A DNA stretch of 64,000 nt from Methylococcaceae bacterium (lineage in GTDB: Bacteria > Pseudomonadota > Gammaproteobacteria > Methylococcales > Methylomonadaceae). The notes beneath the pieces are model-generated. The model made no database searches. It was not told the origin of the DNA and worked only from the letters and a program-made list of their open reading frames with translations. The translations under genes were made by a program, and so were the position numbers. Shown in pieces: positions 9,138 through 17,936 of this stretch; the stretch's first letter is position 1, and each line of letters opens with the position of its first letter. The stretch is taken from positions 124,001-188,000 of the forward strand of contig JADKAL010000004.1 of assembly GCA_016715325.1 (NCBI GenBank), written 5' to 3'.

Positions 9138-9527
9138 ATGACACGACGCAATTTTACATTAACCGCAAAACCTTTGTTAGGATTGATCTTATCGGCCTGT
9201 TTCGCATTACCTCTGCCGGTTTTCGCCCATGCCATCATGGTAAAATCGCAGCCCGCAGCGGATGCAACGGTTGCCGAATCGCCCAAACAGGTCGATGTTT
9301 GGTTCAATGATAAAGTCGGCAGCGAATATAAAGCGCTGGCTGTTATTAACAGTGCCGGAAAACGAGTCGATAACAAAGATATTGAACAAGAAACGTTCGA
9401 TCCTTCGCATTTGTACACCACTGTTACCAACCTCCCGCCGGACACTTACACGGTACGATACCGGGTCGTTTCCCTGGATACTCACATTGTTACGGGCAAA
9501 TTCAAATTTACATTAAAAAAGCCCTGA
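9138..9527 (+). CDS. copC: CopC-type periplasmic copper-binding protein
   Basis: ATG 9138 gives a 129-residue precursor with a signal peptide ending LPVFA. Cleavage there leaves an N-terminal His (HAIMVKSQPA), the copper ligand typical of CopC. The CopC/YobA beta-sandwich follows (VDVWFNDKVGSEYKAL; ending VSLDTHIVTGKFKFTL, which holds the Asp-x-His ligand region). The longer frame from 9057 is rejected because it puts 27 residues before the signal peptide. No CopD gene is adjacent. It suggests that the surrounding block handles copper. Confidence 0.88.
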   Translation: MTRRNFTLTAKPLLGLILSACFALPLPVFAHAIMVKSQPAADATVAESPKQVDVWFNDKVGSEYKALAVINSAGKRVDNKDIEQETFDPSHLYTTVTNLPPDTYTVRYRVVSLDTHIVTGKFKFTLKKP

Positions 9528-9572
9528 TCTGTTAACCCTAACAGACCGACATTTCCCGAGGCACAACACGTC

Positions 9573-10226
9573 ATGAAATTTATAAAACCGACATTACTTT
9601 GCGCGTTAGCGGCTTGCACCCTGTTTATCGCCGCTTGCTCCAACCCAGGCTACAACGACAACCCCTCGCAACAAATGACCAAAGCAACCGTCGGTTGCTT
9701 GGTAGCGACCGACTTTTTCGCCGTCTATTTTAGCGCCTACATACAACCCACAGGCGAAAATGCGAAAGCACAGGATAAGAAAGCGTTATTTCGTTCGTAT
9801 TGTAAAAACATACCGATGACCGGCAAGGCCTTTTTCACCGCCGACTTAGTCGGTAGCGAGCTACGTGAAACGCCTATCGGAATTCGTGTCGTTGAACAGG
9901 AATTTCTAGGCGGCGATGAAAGTAAAGCAGAAAACTTCAAAGATATCCGCACCATCTCGGAAGTACCGGCTAAATTGTATTCAAAAGGCGTTGTCGAAGC
10001 GCAAGCCTTGCTTGAAAAAAACGGCTACTATGCGATGTACCTGATTATGGGCGGGGAAGATGCGATTTCCGACGAAGATAAACTGAGAATTCCTCTGCAT
10101 GTCGGCGTCGACCCCGATGAAAAACCTCTGGCGACGCGCATGGGAATTATCGCAGGCATTACCGTTGGTTTTGGCCTGATCGGCTTTGTCGCATTCCGGT
10201 TTATGCGCAGACGCCACAACGTATAA
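9573..10226 (+). CDS. Uncharacterised lipoprotein with C-terminal membrane anchor
   Basis: 217 residues with a lipobox (LFIAACSNPG, Cys near 22) and a C-terminal hydrophobic helix (IIAGITVGFGLIGFVAF) followed by RRR. Besides the lipidated Cys there are two cysteines (VGCLVATD, RSYCKNIP). The family is not recognised. It sits between copC (45 bp) and the EF-hand HupE gene (about 47 bp to the chosen start) and probably belongs to the same transcript. Confidence 0.7.
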   Translation: MKFIKPTLLCALAACTLFIAACSNPGYNDNPSQQMTKATVGCLVATDFFAVYFSAYIQPTGENAKAQDKKALFRSYCKNIPMTGKAFFTADLVGSELRETPIGIRVVEQEFLGGDESKAENFKDIRTISEVPAKLYSKGVVEAQALLEKNGYYAMYLIMGGEDAISDEDKLRIPLHVGVDPDEKPLATRMGIIAGITVGFGLIGFVAFRFMRRRHNV

Positions 10227-10273
10227 TCTCCAACATATTGGTCGATAAAATGCTCGAAAGGAAAAAAACTTGC

Positions 10274-11380
10274 ATGATGATTAGAATAATCGGTCTCATT
10301 TTTCTATGTCTACAATTGCATACGGGACTTGCACATCCGCCCGGTTTAAGTTCGGCGGATTTGACCGTTAAACCGGACAGTCTAGTCATAAAATTCACTT
10401 ATTCGTCGCAAGATATTGAGGCCTTAGTCCCAATGGATACCGACGGCGATGCCGAAGTCTCGGACGACGAACTCGGTAATGCCACTTCCGCTGTTTCTCG
10501 ACTTGTTAGCGGCCAATTTAAAATGCATGTTGATGGTAAGGAAATTAAAAACGCATTCTCAAATACAGTCAGCTTCGATAACAAAAACAATACGCACGTT
10601 ACCCTAAATTTTCCGGTACAACAGATTCATACTTTGGGCATCGATTCCAAAATCTTGAGCAAATTGCCGACTGATCACAAACAATATTTAACGATCAAAG
10701 ACGTTAACGGTAAAGAGATCGGCAATAAAATGCTAACGCAAAAAGATAGCGTTTTTGAATTCGACCTTCAAAACGTCTCTGCAACCGCCGCCGAAACTGC
10801 CGACAAACAAGCCAATTCGACTTTTATCGATTTCCTTAAACTTGGCATCGAACATATCCTAACGGGTTACGATCACCTGTTGTTCTTATTTTCGTTGCTG
10901 GTCATTACCCGCAGCTTTTGGCCGGCTATCCAAATTATCACCTTTTTCACTATCGCCCATTCGATAACACTGGCCTTAGCGGGCATGGCTATCGTGGATT
11001 TCCCAAGCAGTATTATCGAACCGCTGATCGCCGCCACCATTGTGTATGTCGGCCTTGAAAATATCTTTAGAAAAGATCATGTCACCACTAAACAACGCTG
11101 TGTCTTGACGTTTTTCTTCGGCCTAATTCACGGCTTCGGATTTGCGGGCGTACTGCGTGAAATGGGGATTTCTTCGATTGAGACGGGCATTTTAGTGCCG
11201 CTATTCTCATTCAATTTAGGCGTCGAACTCGGACAAATCGCAGTCGCTTCAATCGTTTTACCGATTATTTGGCAATTACATAAGCAAGAAAAAATCGACC
11301 GCTATTTAGTGCCGATCGGTTCCGTACTGACTTGCCTCGCTGGTGGGTATTGGCTTTTAGAACGGACTGTTCTTTCGTAA
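10274..11380 (+). CDS. HupE/UreJ_2-type membrane protein with EF-hand-like periplasmic domain
   Basis: The preferred start is ATG 10274 (MMIRIIGLIFLCLQLHTGLA signal peptide, AGGA about 11 bases upstream). An exported domain of ~160 residues begins HPPGLSSADL. It carries DTDGDAEVSDDE, a textbook EF-hand loop with ligands at 1, 3, 5 and 12. The C-terminal half is a HupE/UreJ_2 membrane domain of about 6 segments with EHILTGYDHLLF, FFTIAHSITLALA and FFGLIHGFGFAG, whose His/Asp residues are expected to bind metal. This family differs from the HupE domains at 2750 and 4193. Likely the inner-membrane permease of the block; the metal cannot be told from sequence. Confidence 0.85.
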   Translation: MMIRIIGLIFLCLQLHTGLAHPPGLSSADLTVKPDSLVIKFTYSSQDIEALVPMDTDGDAEVSDDELGNATSAVSRLVSGQFKMHVDGKEIKNAFSNTVSFDNKNNTHVTLNFPVQQIHTLGIDSKILSKLPTDHKQYLTIKDVNGKEIGNKMLTQKDSVFEFDLQNVSATAAETADKQANSTFIDFLKLGIEHILTGYDHLLFLFSLLVITRSFWPAIQIITFFTIAHSITLALAGMAIVDFPSSIIEPLIAATIVYVGLENIFRKDHVTTKQRCVLTFFFGLIHGFGFAGVLREMGISSIETGILVPLFSFNLGVELGQIAVASIVLPIIWQLHKQEKIDRYLVPIGSVLTCLAGGYWLLERTVLS

Positions 11381-11471
11381 AACACAACCTGAAGGATCGA
11401 TCAACTGACATAAAAATACTAAGCCTGTCATAGAAAACAGAGTTACAGTTTTCGAAAACCTGATCTGTCGC

Positions 11472-12341
11472 TCAAACAGAAATAGCTTTTTTGTCCAATG
11501 TCCCCAAATAATCGAACGCAATCGCACGGTAGTAACTTCCTTCTACGTAATCGAACCGTGCGGCTCGGGCTAAAACATCGATTTTTTTCTGATCGACCTT
11601 TTGCAAAATACTTTGGCCCCCGGCCGAGGCCACCGTCGACGTCAATTCGCTTAATTTGTCGAGTGTCGAGCTTTCGTTATCTTGGTCTATGTGTTTGGCC
11701 GATAACAGCGCGAAATTCGGTTGAATTTTAGTTATTAATTCTAACGCCGCTTTATCGTCATCCACGCTATCAAACTTAAGCGCGATTTTATAACCTTGAC
11801 GTCGATAGTTATTCAGCCCATCCAGCAATTGCTGATAATAACGCGCATATTGCCGGTACATCGACAACACAATGGCAACATTTTGAGTTTTTAAGCCGCA
11901 CTGGGCAATCACTTCCTCAAAATATACGCCATGATCTTTTTTTATTCCTAAAATATGCAAGGGATCGACTTCTAGAAACAAAGTCCCCTGTCCTGGCAGT
12001 AATGTCAAATAATTAAGCATATGCACCGTACGTGAAAGACGGTCGAAGTTTATTATCGACTCCAAACCGGTCGGCTGTTGCTCGTTATTTACAAGCAAAT
12101 ATTCAATTTCATTTTCATAAAACTGTTGGGTACCGTAAGTGGATACCTCTATTTGAGCCGTGTGACCGGCAATAATCGTCGGGTTCGACGACTCTCTTAT
12201 CGGCGAAAATAGACTGTTAATCAGAACCGGCCCGAACAATCCGCTTACTCTCTTATCCTTTAGAATAAAGGGGCGAAAAATGGAATGATGTTCTTGACCG
12301 AAGCGGTCGTTAAAATATTCGACTAAATGCTGTAGTGGCAT
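11472..12341 (-). CDS. Degenerate EAL-domain protein
   Basis: 289 residues resembling an EAL c-di-GMP phosphodiesterase domain that lost its active site. Recognisable are the early helix/strand pattern (INFDRLSRTVHMLNYL, TLFLEVDPLHIL), the position of the later strands (GYKIALKFDSVDDD, PNFALLSAKHID) and the end of the barrel (GQSILQKVDQ, FDYVEGSYY). The E-x-L signature and the DDFG/E triad are absent or replaced, so it probably binds c-di-GMP or a protein partner instead of cutting. It is monocistronic and opposite to both neighbours. Confidence 0.6.
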   Translation of the reverse strand: MPLQHLVEYFNDRFGQEHHSIFRPFILKDKRVSGLFGPVLINSLFSPIRESSNPTIIAGHTAQIEVSTYGTQQFYENEIEYLLVNNEQQPTGLESIINFDRLSRTVHMLNYLTLLPGQGTLFLEVDPLHILGIKKDHGVYFEEVIAQCGLKTQNVAIVLSMYRQYARYYQQLLDGLNNYRRQGYKIALKFDSVDDDKAALELITKIQPNFALLSAKHIDQDNESSTLDKLSELTSTVASAGGQSILQKVDQKKIDVLARAARFDYVEGSYYRAIAFDYLGTLDKKAISV

Positions 12342-12891
12342 GATGTACCCTTAAGATCAAATTGTTCCGTACGGCTATTCAAATTCTGTCGCGTTTTATT
12401 CGTTCACAAAAGCGATTGCATTTGAAAAAAAGGGCGGAGTTGGAGTCTCTCCGCCTTAGTAACATCCCTGCGAGCTGGACACTTTCAAATAATCCTTAAT
12501 CCGAAAGGTATGAAGAAATCTTGATGTTTCGTCTGTATGACAAAAATAAGAAACACTTAAAATAAAACTTTCATCTTGGAAATTATTTTAAAACAGCTTT
12601 TATTTTTAATAAAACGATATAATTAGATTTATTTATCTATTATTGTAATAAAAATATTTATCTGAATTTTTCTCTCTGAATCACTTCTGAAACAGGACCC
12701 GATTCGGTGCTTCAGCTCCCCTTCTCATCGGGTTGAATACGATTAAACTTTGATAAACATAGCCTTCTCACAGAAAACATCCCCCGCTCACTATCTACGG
12801 ATGGATAAATTTTGGTTATACTAATCCTCGAACTCAGTTGAAATTGAGTTTTTCGATTCATCGACAAACTATCCAAAACAAGGAAAAGCGT
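12342..12891. other. 550-bp gene-free, AT-rich stretch
   Basis: No credible coding frame on either strand. It holds a minus-strand terminator-like hairpin (12433-12455) and a very AT-rich part (about 12540-12680) that may contain promoters. A ribosome site (AAGGA) and the DUF898 start lie at its right end. Confidence 0.6.
12425..12455 (-). terminator. Strong minus-strand terminator with no annotated gene upstream
   Basis: GGCGGAG at 12433-12439 pairs with CTCCGCC at 12449-12455. Read on the minus strand the hairpin is followed by C then seven T (12425-12431). The only minus-strand gene nearby (start 12341) lies after it, so the terminator must end a short RNA starting upstream or act as a leader attenuator. 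Confidence 0.6.
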
Positions 12892-14148
12892 ATGAATAAC
12901 CAAACAACGACCACCGCAGTGGTTTTTAACGGCACAGGCCGCGAATATTTCGGTATCTGGATTGTAAATTTGTTACTCAGTCTCGTAACCTTGGGCGTAT
13001 ATTCGGCTTGGGCGAAAGTCAGGCGAAAAAAATATTTTTATAACAATACACAGATAGATCATGTCGGCTTCGACTACCATGCGAATCCGATCTCAATTTT
13101 AAAAGGCCGGGCGATTGCGTTTACTTTCTTTCTGCTCTACGTCATGGGCGAATACATCCATATGGCGGTACCGCTTACTTTGATCATCATTTTTTTTATC
13201 GCATTGCCTTGGCTCGTTGTCAGGGCGTCGATCTTTAACGCCCGAAATAGCAGCCACCGAGGTTTACGTTTCGATTTCGACGGCAAGGTAGGTGAAGCTT
13301 TCAAAGCTTATTTTTTGTTACCTTTATTAACAGTGATTAGCTTAGGTGTCGCCGCGCCTTATGTAGTTCGTCAACAACATAAATTTTTGATCGATCAACA
13401 TAAATACGGCGCATCGCATTTCGATATGCAGGCGACAAGCGGTCAGTTTTATTCAATCTACCTGAAATTTTTCGGCATTTTCCTACTCATCAGTGTTATT
13501 TCCACGGCGGTAATCTTCGGATTATCTAAGTCGATGTCGCCTTCGATACTTTCCTCGGCGCCGGGCGTCGCAAAGTTTACCGATAATACACAGCAACCGG
13601 ACAATCTCTCCCCAGAAACGCTAAATCCCGAAACAACACCGGATCAAAATATAAACGGCTCAAATGAAATTCAGGCGCCCTCAACTATAAACGGCGACAA
13701 TTCGACACCGGCAGCCCCATCCGGTACGGCTGAACAAGATAAGGCAAAAACCAATGCTAACCTTCAAAAAATACTGAAAAACCCTTGGATAATTATCGGC
13801 TTTTTAATTCCGTATTTATTGTTCATCCTCGGTATTGTCAGTTATTTTCAAGCGCGTATCGGCAATCTCGTTTGGAATTCGACAACACTCGATAAAATAT
13901 CATTTATCAGTACCTTACGTTTCCGCGACTTACTTTGGATATATATCAGTAATTTCCTGGCAATCGTATTGACGTTCGGGCTGGCAACGCCTTGGGCTCA
14001 AATAAGATCCATCAAATACCGGACCAGTAAATTGGCAATTGCTGGTACAGCCGATTTGGATGCGTTCGCCGGGGATAAAAAAGCCGAGGCGAAAGCATTC
14101 GGTGAGGAAATTGCCGATATGTTCGATATTGATATTTCCTTCGGATAA
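12892..14148 (+). CDS. DUF898 (YjgN-like) multi-span membrane protein
   Basis: 418 residues from ATG 12892, preceded by AAGGA at good spacing. It has the YjgN/DUF898 signatures FNGTGREYFGIWIVNLLLSL and YSAWAKVRRKKYFYNNT near the N-terminus, about eight membrane helices, and a second copy of the pattern near the C-terminus (ISNFLAIVLTFGLATPWAQIR). A Pro/Asn/Thr-rich soluble linker (about residues 220-300) interrupts the two halves. Function unknown. The M48 protease starts 6 bp after its stop; the pairing suggests a membrane quality-control unit (inference). Confidence 0.85.
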   Translation: MNNQTTTTAVVFNGTGREYFGIWIVNLLLSLVTLGVYSAWAKVRRKKYFYNNTQIDHVGFDYHANPISILKGRAIAFTFFLLYVMGEYIHMAVPLTLIIIFFIALPWLVVRASIFNARNSSHRGLRFDFDGKVGEAFKAYFLLPLLTVISLGVAAPYVVRQQHKFLIDQHKYGASHFDMQATSGQFYSIYLKFFGIFLLISVISTAVIFGLSKSMSPSILSSAPGVAKFTDNTQQPDNLSPETLNPETTPDQNINGSNEIQAPSTINGDNSTPAAPSGTAEQDKAKTNANLQKILKNPWIIIGFLIPYLLFILGIVSYFQARIGNLVWNSTTLDKISFISTLRFRDLLWIYISNFLAIVLTFGLATPWAQIRSIKYRTSKLAIAGTADLDAFAGDKKAEAKAFGEEIADMFDIDISFG

Positions 14149-14154
14149 CGCTAA

Positions 14155-15234
14155 ATGCTTTTTCAAGCCGATTATTTCGACGGTTTAACCGCACGTTCGC
14201 AAGCGGTTACCGTCGAAGTCGTAACCGGTATTCAACCGGGCATCGCATTTCTGGCCGACGAAACAAAACGGGCTTACCCCTTATCTGACATTCACGTCGA
14301 AGCGAAACTGGGATCGGGCAAACGAATCATCAATTTAGCCGACGGCGGCAGGCTTGAAGCAGGAGATATCAAACCGCTTGAAATGATTCTGACCCAGCCG
14401 AACCATAAGTTCCATAGCGTACTTCATTATCTGGAAAATCATCTCGCCTGGGTCTGTTTATCTTTAGTGTTAACCTTAATGACAGGCTGGGCGTTTTTTG
14501 AATACGGCATCCCTAAACTGGCCGGTTATGTCGTTAACAAAACATCGGCGGAACTGGAAACTCGTTTAGGCGAACAAGTCTTAGGTCTATTCGATCACAA
14601 GTTCGGTTATTTCCATCCCAGCAAAACGCCGGTACCGAAACAATCCGGCATTGCCAGCGGCTTGCACACACTCTGCGCTTCAATAAGCGATTGTCCGAGG
14701 TATCGTCTGGAATTTCGAGACGGCGGTGAAATCGGGGCGAACGCCCTCACCTTGCCCGGTGGAATTATAGTACTAACCGATCAACTGATTACGCTGGCAA
14801 AATTCGACGCTGAAATCATCGCCGTGTTGGCTCACGAACTCGGTCATGTGAAGCACCGCCATGCATTCCGGCAAAGCATCCAGAGTGTGGTCTCTGGCTT
14901 AATTTTAGCGGCGGTCACCGGCGACGCCAGTTCAACGGCCTCCGGTTTAAGCGGTTTTTTACTTGAAATGCATTACTCCCAAGCACATGAAACGCAAGCC
15001 GATCATTTCGCTCTTGCGGCATTAATCAAAGCCTGCTTACCGCCTAAAGCCTATGCCGATATTCTGTTACGGCTGGATCCCGAAGGTCTTAATGCGAACA
15101 GGGAAACCGGTAAAAACTCCGAACAACCATTAGCTGAACAAGCCGAAGGTCTTGGCAACATGCTTTCAACCCACCCGAATACCGTAAATCGGATCAAACC
15201 TTTTCTGGAAGCGGGGACTGGATGTGAAAAATGA
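14155..15234 (+). CDS. M48-family membrane-associated zinc metalloprotease
   Basis: 359 residues. A cytoplasmic-looking N-terminal domain (about 1-95) precedes one membrane segment (LAWVCLSLVLTLMTGWAFF), then an M48 catalytic domain with the zinc motif HELGHVKHRH and the third-ligand region HETQADHFAL. The ending NMLSTHPNTVNRI is typical of BepA/YggG-like M48 proteases. It is predicted to act on the periplasmic side as an envelope quality-control peptidase. It is coupled to the DUF898 gene 6 bp upstream. Confidence 0.88.
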   Translation: MLFQADYFDGLTARSQAVTVEVVTGIQPGIAFLADETKRAYPLSDIHVEAKLGSGKRIINLADGGRLEAGDIKPLEMILTQPNHKFHSVLHYLENHLAWVCLSLVLTLMTGWAFFEYGIPKLAGYVVNKTSAELETRLGEQVLGLFDHKFGYFHPSKTPVPKQSGIASGLHTLCASISDCPRYRLEFRDGGEIGANALTLPGGIIVLTDQLITLAKFDAEIIAVLAHELGHVKHRHAFRQSIQSVVSGLILAAVTGDASSTASGLSGFLLEMHYSQAHETQADHFALAALIKACLPPKAYADILLRLDPEGLNANRETGKNSEQPLAEQAEGLGNMLSTHPNTVNRIKPFLEAGTGCEK

Positions 15235-15267
15235 TTCAAACCTAAGTAACCTGTGAATTTGGTTAGA

Positions 15268-15747
15268 ATGACAAACATTAGTCAATCGATAATTTATCGC
15301 GAAGCCTCTAAAGACGACTTACTTGGAGTTCTTCGTCTCTATGCCCAGCCTGATTTTTACGATGGAAAATTACTTTCTATCTCAGAAGCCGAGAAAATCT
15401 TTGACCAAATCGCTCGCTATCCTGACTATAAAATCTACGTCGCTATCTGTGAAGAAAATATTATCGGCACCTTCACTCTACTCATCATGGATAATTTGGC
15501 TCATTTAGGAACACCCTCGGCAATCATTGAAGATGTAGCGGTTGATCCAAATTGGCAAAGGCAGGGAATTGGAAAAATGATGATGCGCTATGCCTTAGAC
15601 TTATGTAGCAAGAAGGGTTGTTACAAAGCCGCATTATCTTCCAATCTGACACGTAAAAGAGCACACAGCTTCTACGAATCGCTGGGGTTCGAAAAGCACG
15701 GGCATAGCTTTCGAGTCGATTTCCAAAAGTTCGATGGGGCCAAATAG
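15268..15747 (+). CDS. GNAT-family N-acetyltransferase
   Basis: About 160 residues. It shows the GNAT acetyl-CoA motif (EDVAVDPNWQRQGIGKMMMRYAL, with Q-R-Q-G-I-G) and a C-terminal NLTRKRAHSFYESLGFEKHG motif. The substrate is unknown. ATG 15268 is taken over GTG 15253, since the family domain starts at IIYREASKDDL just after it. It follows the M48 gene by 33 bp and may share its transcript. Confidence 0.85.
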   Translation: MTNISQSIIYREASKDDLLGVLRLYAQPDFYDGKLLSISEAEKIFDQIARYPDYKIYVAICEENIIGTFTLLIMDNLAHLGTPSAIIEDVAVDPNWQRQGIGKMMMRYALDLCSKKGCYKAALSSNLTRKRAHSFYESLGFEKHGHSFRVDFQKFDGAK

Positions 15748-15943
15748 CATAAACTTCAATCATCGGCTTCTGCCCATCGAAAGGCTCTCATAATTACCTC
15801 TGAGCAAAGCATTTTGCCCCTTTACCCACTAGCTGATAACATGAGTATTAACCGATGCGCAATGAACATACAAAATGATTTTTTAGCTTTCTTTGTCTCG
15901 CCGTAAATTTCAATGTTCAACAGAGCAACATAAGGAGAAATAC

Positions 15944-16372
15944 ATGACCAACGACGATAATTCGATTTATGCCGGGTTTTGGATTCGCGTGTGGGCATCC
16001 ATTATCGATTCGGTACTTTTGGGATTCATCATCATTCCTTTTTTGCTGGCGATATACGGCATGGACTATCTGGAATCGAAAAGCCTTATTCAAGGCCCCG
16101 CCGATTTTCTCTTGTCGTATGTATTGCCGGCCGTTGCCGTCATCGTTTTTTGGGCTTATAAATCCGCAACACCTGGAAAAATGGCTGTTTCGATAAAAAT
16201 CGTCGACGCGCAAACCGGTGAACTCCCAACTACGGCACAATGTATCGGCCGTTACTTTGCTTATTTCATTTCCATATTTCCACTGGGTTTAGGTCTATTT
16301 TGGGTGGCATTCGATAAAAGAAAACAGGGATGGCACGATAAATTAGCCGGAACTGTCGTTGTTCGTAAATGA
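15944..16372 (+). CDS. RDD-family membrane protein
   Basis: 142 residues from ATG 15944, with AAGGAG 8-9 bases upstream. It starts with the RDD signature (YAGFWIRVWASIIDSVLLG), has three or four membrane segments, and ends with FDKRKQGWHDKLAGTVVVRK, typical of RDD proteins. Function unknown. It lies in the DUF898/M48 envelope group, an association seen in other gammaproteobacteria. Confidence 0.87.
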   Translation: MTNDDNSIYAGFWIRVWASIIDSVLLGFIIIPFLLAIYGMDYLESKSLIQGPADFLLSYVLPAVAVIVFWAYKSATPGKMAVSIKIVDAQTGELPTTAQCIGRYFAYFISIFPLGLGLFWVAFDKRKQGWHDKLAGTVVVRK

Positions 16373-17013
16373 TAGCGCTTTAAACCTGTAATTTTTTAAT
16401 GACTTGTCAGCTAAATATTCTTTGACCCATTCAGAACATGAATAATTTATCCCCCTGACTAGGCTATGTTATGTTGTCTTGTAAATCTGTATCTTCGGTC
16501 AAACAACAGGAGAAATATTCTCTTCCGCTTCGGTTTATTTAATACGGACATTAAGCGCTTGCTCGACCAGTATAAGTAGAAAAAACGTTGAGCGATAAAT
16601 TTAACCACATCAAAGAACAGTATCAGTTTAGATTTGGCTTAATTTCTGCCATAACCTACTTTATAGTGGTTTGAGTGTATTTCGTTTGCCTGCATACCGA
16701 CCTAAAACTAGCGAACATCCATTCAATAATTTTTAAGGCTCTCGGCTATCATGGATCTCACTATAATCTAGAGCCTAATATTTATTACAACTAAAGACTT
16801 CGCTCAGGAAATTACATGAAAAGCATCAATGCAGATTATTGTTCCCTGAGCGAAGCCGAAGAAAAGTGCACTTCATTGGATTCAACTAGGTCGAGCCGAA
16901 TCAATAATATCGCAAGACATAATTACGACTACGCCACGAAAAGACTTAATGCTTAATTCTCAAGCCTCTTAGTAAAATACTTGTTTAGTTGATTCCTTAG
17001 CATTTTGTGATAA
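16373..17013. other. 641-bp gene-free stretch
   Basis: No frame worth calling. The only structure noted is an imperfect palindromic element at 16796-16861. The rest is AT-rich without clear promoter or terminator except what must serve the gene at 17014. Confidence 0.6.
16796..16861. repeat. Palindromic repeat, copy 2 (diverged)
   Basis: CTTCGCTCAGG at 16798-16808 is inverted as CCTGAGCGAAG at 16845-16855, with CCGAAG beyond. The arm sequence relates it to the element at 7030-7150, but the family flank (CATAAGGCC type) was not found. Confidence 0.5.
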
Positions 17014-17865
17014 ATGATTCTTGATTTTTCTCTTCAACAAAGCGTCTTAACGGCTTTACTGTTTGTTTGGACAGGTTTTGTAAGAACCGGCCTGGGTTTC
17101 GGTGGCGCGGCGTTAGGCCTGCCCCTTATGCTATTTATTCATAACGACCCTAGAGTTTGGTTGCCGATTATTAGCGTTCACTTACTTTTTTTTTCAGGAC
17201 TGACTTTACGTACACGCCTTCATAATATCGATTGGCAATATCTACGCAAATCATCGGTTTATATCGTGCCGCCTGCTATTGTCGGCGTTTTCGGGCTACT
17301 GAACTTGCCTGTGCTTTGGCTAAATGTGTTTATTTACTCGATTACATTGTTTTACGGTTTAATGTGGTTGTTTAACCGGGCGATTCAAAGCAAACGGAGC
17401 TGGGTTGATAAACTTTTACTGATTATCGGCGGCTATGTCGCCGGTACATCATTGACCGGCGCACCGCTAATGGTGGCGGTTTATATGCGGAACGTCAGTA
17501 AAGAAAAGCTGCGCGATACGCTATTTGTCTTGTGGTTTATTTTAGTAAGTATCAAGATGGCGACTTTCATTGCATTTTCAGCCAATCTGCATTTTATTAC
17601 GGCGTTGAAACTTCTACCGGTAGCAGCGATCGGCCATTTTTTCGGTTTAAAAGCGCACAACGCCCTCATGCGGAACGATCTTTTTTTTAAACGCTGGATC
17701 GGCGGCGGCCTTGTGATAATAAGCAGCCTAGGTTTATGGAACTTTAGGCAAGGCATTACAGAAACAACGTCTGCTCTATGGCAAGCGATATCGACATCTA
17801 CCTTTTCTGAGCTATCGTTATATTTTATTGATTTGAAAACAGTTATCGATATTCTTAACCGTTAA
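17014..17865 (+). CDS. TauE/SafE-family sulfite/anion exporter
   Basis: 283 residues with about eight membrane segments. It shows the duplicated TauE/SafE pattern: GFVRTGLGFGGAALGLPLML near the N-terminus and YVAGTSLTGAPLMVAVYM in the second half. Family members move sulfite, sulfoacetate or other organosulfur anions across the inner membrane. It stands alone; the next gene is 71 bp downstream. A second, different member is at 37753. Confidence 0.85.
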   Translation: MILDFSLQQSVLTALLFVWTGFVRTGLGFGGAALGLPLMLFIHNDPRVWLPIISVHLLFFSGLTLRTRLHNIDWQYLRKSSVYIVPPAIVGVFGLLNLPVLWLNVFIYSITLFYGLMWLFNRAIQSKRSWVDKLLLIIGGYVAGTSLTGAPLMVAVYMRNVSKEKLRDTLFVLWFILVSIKMATFIAFSANLHFITALKLLPVAAIGHFFGLKAHNALMRNDLFFKRWIGGGLVIISSLGLWNFRQGITETTSALWQAISTSTFSELSLYFIDLKTVIDILNR

Positions 17866-17936
17866 TTGTGAAATGGGAATTCGAAAGCTATACTGCAATA
17901 ACGATTTCACAGTAATAAGTACGACTTAAAGGATTT

